From assembly GCA_016706425.1 (NCBI GenBank), contig JADJJR010000001.1:558001-622000 (forward strand): a stretch of 64,000 bases of DNA. Reading direction: 5' to 3'. The notes under the pieces were generated by a model that was given only the letters and a program-made list of their open reading frames with translations, searched no databases and was not told where the DNA came from. Positions 26,766 to 35,255 of this stretch are shown here, piece after piece; positions within the stretch are counted from its first letter, which is position 1; the number at the start of each line of letters is the position of its first letter. The stretch comes from Elusimicrobiota bacterium (lineage in GTDB: Bacteria; Elusimicrobiota; Elusimicrobia; FEN-1173). The position numbers and the translations under genes were made by a program.

Positions 26766-27673
26766 TCTTTTCCCGGCGCGCCCTTTTGGTGGCCGCGCTG
26801 GGGGGGTGTCTCTCCGGGGTCCGCGCCGCCGAGCCGATGCCGGCCGCGTCCCCGGTCTTGTCCACGGCGCCCGCCGCGATCGCCTTCGCCTGGCGCACCG
26901 AAGCCCAAACGGCCTTCGCCCCCGGGGAAACCATCCGCTACGTCATTAAATACGGCATCCTGCCCTCGGGCGTGGCCACGCTCGAAATCCGCTCCACCGA
27001 CACCGTCCGTGGGCGCCCGGTCTATTACCTCCATTCCGAGGCCCGCACCAACAAAACCATCGACGCTTTTTTTAAGGTTCGCGACAAAAACGAGTCCTGG
27101 ATGGACGTGCAGAGCCTGGCGTCCCTGCGGTTCCGCCAAAGCATGCGCGAGGGCGGGTACATGCGCGAGGTGGAGACCGATTACGACCACGCCGCCCGGT
27201 CGTTCACGTACCGGAAACGCCGGAAGGGCAAAGAAACCGTCGTCGAAGGTCCCATCCCGCCCTTCGTCCAGGACGTCCTTTCCAGCCTGTATTTCATCCG
27301 GACGCGTCCGCTTGTCGTCGGCCAAACCTACACCCTCGACGCCAACTCGGGCGCGGTGAACTGGCCTTTGCGGGTGCACGTGCTCCGCAAAGAAAAAGTT
27401 CGCGTGCCCGCCGGGGTGTTCCAGTGTCTGCGTTTGGACCCGATCCTCGCGGGCGAGGGCATATTTCAAGCCAAAGGGAAGTTGCTCGTTTGGGTCACCG
27501 ACGACGAACGGCGGGTGCCCGTGCTGTTGCGGTCCAAAGTGGCGGTGGGCGCCTTCGACGCCGAAATGCGCGAATACATTCCCGGGGGATCCCCCGCGGC
27601 CGCGGTCCTTCCCGCCCCGCCCCCGAAAAAGCCGCGGCGTGTCGTCGATCCCTTCGCCGGGGACGATTTTTGA
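26762..27673 (+). CDS. DUF3108 domain periplasmic protein
   Basis: Exported protein of unknown biochemical role. The GTG overlaps the methyltransferase stop (GTGA) and starts a signal peptide (RRALLVAALGGCLSGVRA, about 5-22). The body matches the DUF3108 layout: APGETIRYVIKYGILPSGVA, the AFFKVRDKNESWMDV region, PPFVQDVLSSLYFIRT, and the closing segment LLVWVTDDERRVPVLLRSKV. Proteins of this family are beta-rich and often lie near envelope genes. The C-terminus is Pro/Ala rich and ends PFAGDDF. It closes the LPS run before the rfaE1 promoter. Confidence 0.8.
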   Translation: MIFSRRALLVAALGGCLSGVRAAEPMPAASPVLSTAPAAIAFAWRTEAQTAFAPGETIRYVIKYGILPSGVATLEIRSTDTVRGRPVYYLHSEARTNKTIDAFFKVRDKNESWMDVQSLASLRFRQSMREGGYMREVETDYDHAARSFTYRKRRKGKETVVEGPIPPFVQDVLSSLYFIRTRPLVVGQTYTLDANSGAVNWPLRVHVLRKEKVRVPAGVFQCLRLDPILAGEGIFQAKGKLLVWVTDDERRVPVLLRSKVAVGAFDAEMREYIPGGSPAAAVLPAPPPKKPRRVVDPFAGDDF

Positions 27674-27676
27674 TTT

Positions 27677-27685
27677 TGTTATAAT
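27677..27685 (+). promoter_or_regulatory. Extended -10 promoter element upstream of rfaE1
   Basis: TGTTATAAT is a perfect extended -10 (TGn plus TATAAT) in the 71-base gap between the DUF3108 gene and rfaE1. No -35 box is recognisable, as expected for extended -10 promoters. The start point would give a leader of roughly 50 bases. Confidence 0.5.
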
Positions 27686-27744
27686 GCCCTCGTTTTTATG
27701 ATCCCCCGCTCCCCCGCTCTCCCCGTTGTCCCGAAAGGCCTCCG

Positions 27745-28719
27745 ATGAGCCCCGCCGTCCGTTCCGCCCGTGTGGACCGTTTTCGCGGGTTGCCGGTGCT
27801 TGTGGTCGGCGACCTCATGGTGGACCGCTATATCCGCGGCGGCGTCCATCGGCTTTCGCCCGAAGCGCCCGTTCCGGTGGTCGACGTCCACCACGAGGAT
27901 TTCATGCCCGGCGGCGCCGGCAACGTGGCCTGCAACATCGCCGCGCTGGGCGGCCGTCCCCGGCTGGTTTCGGTGGTGGGGGAAGACCCCGACGCCGACC
28001 GCCTGTTGGCCGCTCTCAAGGACCGCGGGGTTGACGTGAGCGGCGTTGTGGCTGATGGGTCCCGCCCCACCATCCTCAAAACCCGGGTTCTCGCCGGCCA
28101 CCAGCAGGTCGTGCGGTTCGACCGGGAAAGCCGCGCGCCCCTTTCGTCCGCCGTGATCGGCCGTTTGCTCGAGGCCGCGAAGGAACGTTTGAAAACGGCG
28201 CGGGGGGTCGTGGTGTCCGATTACGGCAAAGGCGTGGTCAATGTTCGCCTTCTCAAAAGCGTTTTGTCGGGGGCCCACCGCCAGGGCCAATTCGTGACCG
28301 TGGACCCCAAGATCGAACATTTCCTCCGATACCGCGGCGTGGACTGCATCACCCCGAACTTGAAAGAAGCCACCGAGGGCGTCCGCGCCCAGCCGCCCCG
28401 CACCGACGCGGAGGTCGACGCCCTGGGCGCGCGCATCCTGCGCCGGTTGCGTTGCCGGTCGGTCTTGATCACCCGCAGCGAGCGGGGCATGAGCCTCTAC
28501 CGCGAGGGGAAAAAACCCCTGCACATCCCTTCCCAGGCCCGCGAGGTCTTTGATGTCACGGGCGCCGGGGACACCGTCATCGCCACCTTGAGCCTGGCCC
28601 TCGCGGCCGGCGTGCCCCTGGACGAAGCCTGCCGCGTGTCCAACGCGGCCGCCGGCGTCGTGGTCGCCAAGCTGGGGACCGCCACGGTCAGCCCCGCCGA
28701 ACTGGAAAAAGCGTTGTGA
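27745..28719 (+). CDS. rfaE1: D-glycero-beta-D-manno-heptose-7-phosphate kinase (PfkB family)
   Basis: Makes heptose 1,7-bisphosphate for ADP-heptose, the donor used by the two GT9 enzymes upstream. PfkB signatures are present: PGGAGNVACNIAALGG (about 54-69), VVSDYGKGV (about 152-160) and the catalytic FDVTGAGDTVIATL (about 270-283, with Asp base in GAGD). The ARHQQVVRFDRE-like segment (here GHQQVVRFDRES) is typical of HldE kinases. At 324 aa it carries only the kinase half; the adenylyltransferase domain that E. coli HldE has at the C-terminus is missing, so a separate rfaE2 must lie elsewhere. Stop overlaps kdsB (GTGA). Confidence 0.93.
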   Translation: MSPAVRSARVDRFRGLPVLVVGDLMVDRYIRGGVHRLSPEAPVPVVDVHHEDFMPGGAGNVACNIAALGGRPRLVSVVGEDPDADRLLAALKDRGVDVSGVVADGSRPTILKTRVLAGHQQVVRFDRESRAPLSSAVIGRLLEAAKERLKTARGVVVSDYGKGVVNVRLLKSVLSGAHRQGQFVTVDPKIEHFLRYRGVDCITPNLKEATEGVRAQPPRTDAEVDALGARILRRLRCRSVLITRSERGMSLYREGKKPLHIPSQAREVFDVTGAGDTVIATLSLALAAGVPLDEACRVSNAAAGVVVAKLGTATVSPAELEKAL

Positions 28720-29471
28720 AGGTTTTGGGCGTCATTCCGGCGCGGTACGCCGCCCAACGGTTCCCGGGTAAGCCCCTCGCTCCCATCGCCGGTAAACCCA
28801 TGATTTGGTGGGTGTGGAACGCCGCGCGCCGGGCGCTGCCCCGGGTGGTCGTCGCCACGGACCACCGGGCGATCGTCGATGCCGTGACGGCGTTCGGCGG
28901 CGAGGCGGTCCTCACCTCCGATCGCTGCCAAAGTGGCACCGACCGGGTGGCCGAGGTGGCGCGCAAAATCCGCGCGGACCTTTACCTCAACGTGCAGGGG
29001 GACGAGCCCCTCATGACGGCCCGCACCCTGAAGAACGTGCTCGCGCTGCACCGCGATCGAAACGTTCAAATCGGCACCGCCGCCACCACGCTCGCGGCCG
29101 CGGACTGGGACAACCCCCATTCCGTCAAGGTGTTGGTCGACAAAGAGGGGTATTCCCTTTACTTTTCCCGGGCGGCTCTGCCCTTCTACCGGGACGGACG
29201 CCCCCGGACGCCCCCGCCCACGCCGCTTCTGTTGAAACATTTGGGGGTTTATTCCTACCGGGCCGACGCGCTGCGGCGGTTCATCCGTTGGCCCGCCGGG
29301 ACCTTTGAAACGGCGGAAAAGCTCGAACAATTGCGCGCGCTGGAGAACGGCGTGCGCCTCAAGGTCGCTTTCACGCCCGACGATTCCGTCGGGGTGGACC
29401 GCCCGGCGGACGTGGCCCGGGTGGAACGCGCGTTGGCGGGGGACAAAAGGAGAAACCATGGCCGGGGCTAA
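28716..29471 (+). CDS. kdsB: 3-deoxy-manno-octulosonate cytidylyltransferase
   Basis: Activates Kdo as CMP-Kdo for WaaA. The N-terminus VIPARYAAQRFPGKPLAPIAGKPMI is the family signature (shown here as residues about 6-30). VVATDHRAI, SGTDRVAEV and NVQGDEPLM (metal-binding Asp near residue 98) follow, and KHLGVYSYRADALRRF is well conserved. Length 251 aa matches family size. The GTG start overlaps the kinase stop. The 3' end overlaps pyrG by 14 bases, placing CTP synthase, which supplies its CTP substrate, directly downstream. Confidence 0.96.
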   Translation: MKVLGVIPARYAAQRFPGKPLAPIAGKPMIWWVWNAARRALPRVVVATDHRAIVDAVTAFGGEAVLTSDRCQSGTDRVAEVARKIRADLYLNVQGDEPLMTARTLKNVLALHRDRNVQIGTAATTLAAADWDNPHSVKVLVDKEGYSLYFSRAALPFYRDGRPRTPPPTPLLLKHLGVYSYRADALRRFIRWPAGTFETAEKLEQLRALENGVRLKVAFTPDDSVGVDRPADVARVERALAGDKRRNHGRG

Positions 29472-31062
29472 ATTCATTTTCGTGACGGGTGGGGTCGTGA
29501 GTTCGCTGGGGAAGGGCATCGCCGCGGCGTCGTTGGGGCGCCTCTTGAAGGCGCGGGGCTTGAACGTCACGATGATCAAGCTCGACCCCTACCTCAATGT
29601 GGACCCGGGCACCATGAGCCCCTACCAGCACGGCGAAGTCTACGTCACCGAGGACGGCGCCGAGACCGACCTCGACCTGGGCCATTACGAACGCTTCATC
29701 GACGTGGACATGAGCCGCGACAACAATTGCACCTCGGGCCAAATTTACGAGACCGTCCTGGCCCAGGAGCGGCGCGGCGAGTTCCTCGGGAAAACCGTCC
29801 AAGTCATTCCCCACATCACCAACGAAATCAAAAACCGCCTCTGGCGCGTGGCCAAGGGCCGCGACATCATCATCGCGGAAGTCGGCGGCACCGTCGGCGA
29901 CATTGAGTCCCTGCCCTTCCTCGAAGCCATCCGCCAAATGCGCATCGACGCCGGGCGCGACAACGTGCTCTACATCCATTTGACCTTGGTGCCCTACATC
30001 AAGGCCGCCGAGGAACTGAAAACGAAGCCCACCCAGCACTCCGTCGGAAAGCTTCGGGAGATCGGCATCGAGCCCGACATCATCGTCTGCCGTTCCGACC
30101 GCCCCCTCGGCGACGAACTGCGCGCCAAAATCGCCCTTTTTTCCAGCGTGTCCAAGGAAGCCGTGATCGAGGCGGTCGACGCGAACTCGATCTACGACGT
30201 GCCCGTCCTGTTTGAAAAACAGGGGTTGGACGAGCTCGTGTTGATGCTGTTGCGCCAGCGTTCCCCCACCAAGGACCTCTCCGCGTGGAACGCCATGGTC
30301 GAAAAGATCCACAACCCCCAACACCAGGTGACCATCGGCGTGACCGGCAAATACGTCGATCTCAAGGACGCCTACAAATCCATCAGCGAAGCGCTGTTGC
30401 ACGGCGGCCTCGCCAACAACACCCGGGTGATCGTCAAATACATCGACGTCGAAGACAAGAACCTGGAGGCCCAATTGATGCAAATGGACGGGATTCTCAT
30501 CCCGGGCGGGTTCGGGGACCGGGGCGTGGAGGGGAAAATCGCGGTGGCCCGCTTCGCGCGCGAGCGACGCATTCCGTTTTTCGGCATTTGCCTGGGCATG
30601 CAGTGCGCCGTGATCGAGGTGGCCCGCCACCTGGCCAAGATGCCCAAGGCCCATTCCACCGAGTTCGCGCCGCGCACGCCCCACCCGGTCGTGTGCAAAA
30701 TGGAGGAGCAAAAGAACGTGGTCAATCTGGGCGGCACCATGCGGCTCGGGGTCTACCCCTGCCGCGTCGCTTCCGGCGCCCTGGCCCGTCGGGCCTACGG
30801 CCACGAGATGATTTCGGAACGTCACCGGCACCGGTTCGAACTGAACAACAAATATCGTCCCGCCCTCGAAAAGGCGGGCCTCCGGGTGGTGGGGGAAAAC
30901 CCCAAACACCGGTTGGCGGAGATCGTCGAGTTCAAAGACCACCCCTGGTACGTGGCCGTGCAGTTCCATCCCGAGTTGAAATCCCGCCCGTTGCGGCCGC
31001 ACCCGCTGTTCCGCGAGTTCGTGGCCGCCGCGTTGCGGCGGCTGTCCCCCCGCGCCCTCTGA
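29458..31062 (+). CDS. pyrG: CTP synthase
   Basis: Converts UTP, ATP and glutamine to CTP. The amidoligase domain (1-270) has FVTGGVVSSLGKGIAAASLG, KLDPYLNVDPGTMSPYQHGE and EVGGTVGDIES. The glutaminase domain (about 290-534) has the nucleophile in FGICLGMQCAV (Cys near residue 381) and the His-Glu pair in FHPELKSRP. Length 534 aa is normal. The ATG follows AGGAGA by 5 bases inside the kdsB 3' end; a longer open frame upstream lacks similarity. Pairing with kdsB is a common arrangement in LPS-bearing bacteria. Confidence 0.97.
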   Translation: MAGAKFIFVTGGVVSSLGKGIAAASLGRLLKARGLNVTMIKLDPYLNVDPGTMSPYQHGEVYVTEDGAETDLDLGHYERFIDVDMSRDNNCTSGQIYETVLAQERRGEFLGKTVQVIPHITNEIKNRLWRVAKGRDIIIAEVGGTVGDIESLPFLEAIRQMRIDAGRDNVLYIHLTLVPYIKAAEELKTKPTQHSVGKLREIGIEPDIIVCRSDRPLGDELRAKIALFSSVSKEAVIEAVDANSIYDVPVLFEKQGLDELVLMLLRQRSPTKDLSAWNAMVEKIHNPQHQVTIGVTGKYVDLKDAYKSISEALLHGGLANNTRVIVKYIDVEDKNLEAQLMQMDGILIPGGFGDRGVEGKIAVARFARERRIPFFGICLGMQCAVIEVARHLAKMPKAHSTEFAPRTPHPVVCKMEEQKNVVNLGGTMRLGVYPCRVASGALARRAYGHEMISERHRHRFELNNKYRPALEKAGLRVVGENPKHRLAEIVEFKDHPWYVAVQFHPELKSRPLRPHPLFREFVAAALRRLSPRAL

Positions 31063-31064
31063 CC

Positions 31065-31601
31065 GTGCCGCCCCGGGCGCGCATCGCGATCGGCGCCGGG
31101 GCCCTCCTGATTTTCATCGGTTTCTATTTCGCCGCGGTGGAACGCCATCGGCGCGACGAGGGCCGCCGTTTCTTCGCGGCCGAAGGGCGCCGTTTGGCCG
31201 ACCTGTGGGCCGCCCGGTTGGCGGACCGGTGGGACGATCCGTCCGCCCGGGACACCCTGGTTCGCCGCCTCCGGGCGGAAACCGACAGCCGCGCCGCCGG
31301 CTTGGGCGACGCCGAAGGGGTTTTGGTCGTTTTGCACGGGGACATGGCGGGCGATCCGCCCCCGGGGTCCGGCGACGCCCCGCGGGACCGCCCTTTGTCC
31401 GACGGTGCCTGGGGGTTTTGGTCCCCGGTTTTTGTTTCCGGCGAACGGGTCGCCACTCTGTTTTGGGCGCGGGACACCGCCGTCCTTCAGCGGGCCGACC
31501 GGTCCGCGCGACGGGCCGGCATCGCCGCCTTCCTCTGGGGCGCGGGGGTCATCCTCTGGTCCCTCTTTCCCCTTTTCCGAACCTCCCCCTCCCCCCGCTG
31601 A
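31065..31601 (+). CDS. Two-helix membrane protein, sensor-domain-like, no output domain
   Basis: Hypothetical protein of 178 aa beginning at GTG two bases after pyrG. One helix lies near residues 7-23 (IAIGAGALLIFIGFYFAAV) and another near 150-170 (AGIAAFLWGAGVILWSLFPLF), with a charged Arg-rich stretch after the first and about 100 extracytoplasmic residues between. The middle part (GVLVVLHGDMAGD, then WSPVFVSGERVATLFWARD) resembles the rhythm of periplasmic sensor domains of the Cache type, but no HAMP, kinase or other output follows. Function unknown. Confidence 0.55.
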   Translation: MPPRARIAIGAGALLIFIGFYFAAVERHRRDEGRRFFAAEGRRLADLWAARLADRWDDPSARDTLVRRLRAETDSRAAGLGDAEGVLVVLHGDMAGDPPPGSGDAPRDRPLSDGAWGFWSPVFVSGERVATLFWARDTAVLQRADRSARRAGIAAFLWGAGVILWSLFPLFRTSPSPR

Positions 31602-31607
31602 TCCCCC

Positions 31608-31636
31608 TGGACATTTCCCGATTTCGGGGCTAAATA
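31608..31636 (+). promoter_or_regulatory. Possible sigma70 promoter for pilB
   Basis: TGGACA (31608-31613) and TAAATA (31631-31636) are separated by 17 bases in the gap before the PilB/GspE gene. The -35 is one mismatch from consensus; the -10 is poor, so this is tentative. Confidence 0.3.
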
Positions 31637-31671
31637 TCTAGGGATCGCACCACGATGGGGAGGACGTCTTG

Positions 31672-33492
31672 ATGCAACGCAGCAACCCCGGACGCAAAAC
31701 CACCAAAGAAATTCTCCTGGAAGCCCGGTTGGTCACGCCCGAAGGCATTCTCCAGGCCGAAAAAGAATCGGTCAAAACGGGTCGCCCCCTTCAACAAACC
31801 GTCATCGATCTGAAACTCTCCGACAAGGTGGACGTCCTGCAAATCCTGTCCCGGGAGTTCCGCACCAAAGCGGTCGATTTGGCCGAAATGGAAATCGATC
31901 CCGACGTGGTGAAAATTTTGCCGGAAGGCGACGCCCGCCGCCACATCGTTTTGCCCTTCGCCAAGGAGGACCAGGTCCTTCTTGTCGCCATGGCGGATCC
32001 CCGCGATTTCCTTGTTTCCGAAGACATACACATCCGCACGGGCCTGGAAGTGCAACGTTACATGGCCATGCCCGAAGACATCATGAAAGAGCTCGACAAG
32101 GTGTACGGTCTGGCCGGGGGCGGGAAAGGGGAGGAACTCCTCAAGTCCGTCGCCGAAACGGCCCTTAACATCGGCTCGGATGAAAAACTTGAAAAGTTGG
32201 AGACAAAGACCGACGTCACCGAAGTCGACGCCTCCGCCCCCGAGGTGGAAAAAATCGCCAACGGCGTGATCCTTTCCGCTTTGGGCCAAAAGGCGTCGGA
32301 CATCCACATCGAACCCTTCGAAGACCCGACCGGGCGGACCTCGCGGGTTTTGGTCCGTTACCGCGTCGATGGGTTCCTTCGGGCGGCCCCCTTCCAAATC
32401 CCTTGGTCTTTCCGTAACGCGGTTATGGCGAAAATAAAAATCATGACCAATTCCATGAACATCACCGAGCGGCGGATTCCCCAATCGGGCCGTATCCAGG
32501 TGATGGCCAAGGGCAGTCCCATCGAATTCCGCGTCGAGATCATTCCCACCGTCTACGGGGAATCCTGCGTCATGCGTATTTTGGACCGGAAGGCCGTCCA
32601 GGTGGACATCCAAAAGTTGGGCTTTTTGCCGGACACGCTCGATCGCTTCCTCGGCCTGCTCAAAGGCGTCGGCGGAAAAAAGAATTTCGGCATCGTGTTG
32701 GTTTGCGGGCCGACCGGTTCCGGTAAATCGACGACCCTCTACGCCGCGCTCAACCACATCAACCGGCCGGACATCAAGATCTTGACGGCCGAGAACCCCG
32801 TCGAATACAACCTCGACGGCATCGTCCAAGTGCAGGTCAACCCCGACCTCAAGATGGGCGAGGACAAGTGTTTTGATTTCTCCCTCGCCCTGCGGTCTTT
32901 TTTGCGGCTCGACCCCGACGTCATCATGGTGGGCGAAATCCGCGACCAGGAAACCTCCCACATCGCCATGGAGGCCGCCATGACCGGTCACTTGGTGTTT
33001 TCCACCATTCACACCAACGACGCCCCGTCGACCATCACCCGGTTGATGGACATGGGCATTCCCGGGTTCATGGTGGCGAGCACTCTGAAATGCGTGCTTG
33101 CTCAGCGGTTGTGCCGACGGATTTGCCCGCAGTGCCGCGCCCCCCGGGCGCCGAATCCCGAAGAAGTCGAGGTGTTCCGCAACAACAACGTGTCCCTGCC
33201 GCCGGGCGCCCAGCTTTTTCAGGGCGCGGGGTGCGCCAATTGCAACGGGTCCGGCTACAAGGGCCGGATGGGCATCCACGAGTTGCTCGTGATCGACGAG
33301 ACCGTGCGCAACGTGGTCTTGAAGGATGTCACGGCCGACATGGTGCGGGACGCGGCCGTCAACAAATCCCCCCAAAAAATGCGGACCATCATCATGGACG
33401 GCCTGCAGAAAGTCCTGGAAGGGGGAACCTCCGTCCGCGAGGTTTTGGGCGGCGCTTCCGACGAGGTCGAACCGGTCAAGCCCGCCCACTGA
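31672..33492 (+). CDS. pilB: Type IV pilus / type II secretion assembly ATPase PilB/GspE
   Basis: Cytoplasmic hexameric ATPase that powers pilin or pseudopilin polymerisation. The N-terminal MshEN-type domain (about 1-140) contains the ILLEARLVTPEGI and DPRDFLVSEDI patterns. The ATPase core has Walker A VCGPTGSGKSTTLYAAL (near residue 345), an Asp box with LRLDPDVIMVGEIRD (Walker B), and a His box TGHLVFSTIHTNDAPS. A zinc site of paired cysteines follows (CRRICPQC and CANCNGSGY). Length 606 aa is normal. The ATG at 31672 follows GGGGAGGA by 7 bases; an adjacent TTG is less likely. No pilin or PilC/GspF partner is adjacent, so pilus versus secretion use is unresolved. Confidence 0.93.
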   Translation: MQRSNPGRKTTKEILLEARLVTPEGILQAEKESVKTGRPLQQTVIDLKLSDKVDVLQILSREFRTKAVDLAEMEIDPDVVKILPEGDARRHIVLPFAKEDQVLLVAMADPRDFLVSEDIHIRTGLEVQRYMAMPEDIMKELDKVYGLAGGGKGEELLKSVAETALNIGSDEKLEKLETKTDVTEVDASAPEVEKIANGVILSALGQKASDIHIEPFEDPTGRTSRVLVRYRVDGFLRAAPFQIPWSFRNAVMAKIKIMTNSMNITERRIPQSGRIQVMAKGSPIEFRVEIIPTVYGESCVMRILDRKAVQVDIQKLGFLPDTLDRFLGLLKGVGGKKNFGIVLVCGPTGSGKSTTLYAALNHINRPDIKILTAENPVEYNLDGIVQVQVNPDLKMGEDKCFDFSLALRSFLRLDPDVIMVGEIRDQETSHIAMEAAMTGHLVFSTIHTNDAPSTITRLMDMGIPGFMVASTLKCVLAQRLCRRICPQCRAPRAPNPEEVEVFRNNNVSLPPGAQLFQGAGCANCNGSGYKGRMGIHELLVIDETVRNVVLKDVTADMVRDAAVNKSPQKMRTIIMDGLQKVLEGGTSVREVLGGASDEVEPVKPAH

Positions 33493-33617
33493 CGTTGAGC
33501 GTCCGGGTCCGACCGCCCTTCTTGCGGGGGCTGTCCGGGGCGTCCCTCCGGGAAGGTCTCTTTCCCCGGTTCGACCCGCCCGGACCCTCGGATTCACTGA
33601 ACCGATTAAACCGCGAG

Positions 33618-33646
33618 TTGTGTCGACCGAAATAACCAAGTAATCT
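33618..33646 (+). promoter_or_regulatory. Possible sigma70 promoter for the SGNH-TPR gene
   Basis: TTGTGT (33618-33623) and TAATCT (33641-33646) are spaced by 17 bases in the 192-base gap after pilB, 38 bases upstream of the ATG at 33685. The rest of that gap is GC-rich with nothing else recognised. Confidence 0.4.
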
Positions 33647-33684
33647 CCCGGGTGGGTTTTCATTCGTTCAAGGAGCCATCACGC

Positions 33685-35106
33685 ATGCCCCGTCTGACCC
33701 GGGCCATTTTTAGCGGCCTGTTAACCGTTGGCCTCCTGGCGGGACTCGAAGGGGGAGCCCGTCTCGCGCACTGGGGGCCCACCTACGCGGCAGGAGTGCT
33801 TGCCGCGCGCGGGGTGTCGAAAAAGAAAAAGCCCGGGGAGCGTCGCGTCTTTTTTTTCGGGGGATCGCAACTGGTCGGGTATCACCACCAAGGCCAAAGC
33901 AGCGTTCCCGGGGCTTGGGACTATGAAGCGCGCCGCCGCGCCCCCGACCGTCCCACACAGATCGTTAATTTTGGCCGGCCGGGGGAGGGTGTCGAATTCG
34001 CCGTTCGGACGGCGTTGGACTCCTTGGATCACGCGCCGGACGTGGTTTTCCTTTTCACGGGAGAAAACGAATTCGTACCGACCAACATCCTTCGCGGGGG
34101 TCTCCGCTTTGGGGTCGAAAGACTCGTCTTGAGCACGGCGTTGGGACGGGGTGTGTGGGCCCGGGTCGGGCGGGAACCTGTCTTGTCCGTGCCGGACTTT
34201 ACGCGTTACAGTTGGAACGACGTGATTGAGACGGCGGAGTCCCGCCGCGGATCCATTCGGCGATCTTTCCGGCGGCGCATCGCCGGCCTGGCCCGGCGCA
34301 TGCCCCCCGGAACGGTTCTGGTGATCGTCGAGCCTTCCCTCAACATGGTCTGGGGGCCGTTGTGGCACGAAGATTTGGAAAAACTTTGGATTGACCCCGA
34401 AGAGACGGGCGCCCGGTTCTTTGTTTCGGGAATTCTGGCCGAGGAAGAAGGAAAATGGGAATTGGCCGCCGCGCATCACGCCCGGGCCTATGAACGCTCC
34501 CCCCGCTTCGCGGACGCGGCGTTTCGGTGCGCGGGGGCCCTGGATCGATTGAACCGCTGGCAAGAGGCCAACGCCCTCTACCGGGAAGCCCTCGCCGCCG
34601 GGCCGCTTCCGCGCCACCTTCTTTTGCCGCCCGGGGATCCCCTGCGGCGGACCCCCGGGCTTGTCTTCCTATCGGCTTTGGATCTCTTGGCGCGGGATCA
34701 CCCGCGGGCGCGGGTTGATTTTGGGCAAACCGAAGACGATATCCATCTTCGTCCCCAAAGCGAATGGGCCTTGGCCAATCGTCTCGTCCAACTTCCCGAG
34801 GTGTCCGGGGTATTGGGGTTTCGCCCTTCCCCCGGCGATTGGGAGGGGTATCGGCGCGCCGCGGGCTTGGACGCCGAGTTTGAATACCGGACGGCCCTCA
34901 GCGTGGCCAAATACCACGCCGGGCGGACGAGCGCGGAACCCTTTTTGGCCAGGGCCGCCGCGCTGTTCCCCAATCGCCCGGATCTGGCGGCCACCGCGCG
35001 GGTCCACAACAATATTTCGACGCGGCGCCAGGGTCGGGTGGCTTGGTTGACCCATATGTGGCGGTCGCGGGGGTATTCCTCCGAAGTCACCGAAACCCCT
35101 CACTGA
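33685..35106 (+). CDS. Membrane-anchored SGNH-hydrolase-like protein with TPR region
   Basis: One N-terminal hydrophobic segment (about 6-24) anchors or exports the protein. An SGNH-type fold follows: block I FFFGGSQLVGYHHQG (Ser in GGSQ near residue 61), a Gly block in IVNFGRPGEGVEFA, and block III VVFLFTGENEFV with the Asn. The final Asp-x-x-His block may be the FGQTEDDIHLRPQSEWALAN region near 350-370. Between, ELAAAHHARAYERSPRFADAAFR and neighbours form TPR-like repeats inserted before the last catalytic block. The ATG at 33685 is chosen for AAGGAG 9 bases upstream; an in-frame ATG at 33652 lacks one. Substrate unknown; length 473 aa. Confidence 0.65.
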   Translation: MPRLTRAIFSGLLTVGLLAGLEGGARLAHWGPTYAAGVLAARGVSKKKKPGERRVFFFGGSQLVGYHHQGQSSVPGAWDYEARRRAPDRPTQIVNFGRPGEGVEFAVRTALDSLDHAPDVVFLFTGENEFVPTNILRGGLRFGVERLVLSTALGRGVWARVGREPVLSVPDFTRYSWNDVIETAESRRGSIRRSFRRRIAGLARRMPPGTVLVIVEPSLNMVWGPLWHEDLEKLWIDPEETGARFFVSGILAEEEGKWELAAAHHARAYERSPRFADAAFRCAGALDRLNRWQEANALYREALAAGPLPRHLLLPPGDPLRRTPGLVFLSALDLLARDHPRARVDFGQTEDDIHLRPQSEWALANRLVQLPEVSGVLGFRPSPGDWEGYRRAAGLDAEFEYRTALSVAKYHAGRTSAEPFLARAAALFPNRPDLAATARVHNNISTRRQGRVAWLTHMWRSRGYSSEVTETPH

Positions 35107-35155
35107 GGCGGACCCCGCCTTGGGTTCGCCGTAAGGACTCAGACCCGTCGCGCCA

Positions 35156-35184
35156 TTGCCAAGGGGCGGTGAACCCGCTAAAAT
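35156..35184 (+). promoter_or_regulatory. Sigma70 promoter upstream of mdh
   Basis: TTGCCA (35156-35161) and TAAAAT (35179-35184) are separated by exactly 17 bases in the 149-base gap before mdh. The expected start gives a leader of about 65 bases ending in a GGAGG ribosome-binding site. Confidence 0.6.
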
Positions 35185-35255
35185 ACCCCTTCATCCCCTC
35201 GAACGATTTTAACCACCCGGGCCCTGCCCGGCGGTGGACGGGATGCGGAGGCTTT

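Noticed and set aside
29371..33663. Long minus-strand open frames opposite pyrG and pilB
   Set aside because: The plus strand encodes unmistakable CTP synthase and PilB; the antisense translations show no motifs.
33493..33684. A small gene or RNA in the 192-base gap after pilB
   Set aside because: No codon-like frame with a ribosome-binding site and no convincing structure beyond GC-rich repeats; only a possible promoter was kept.
35043..35255. Longer mdh reading frame starting upstream of 35256
   Set aside because: It runs through the end of the SGNH gene and the promoter and lacks similarity; the ATG at 35256 has a GGAGG site and begins at the Rossmann fold.
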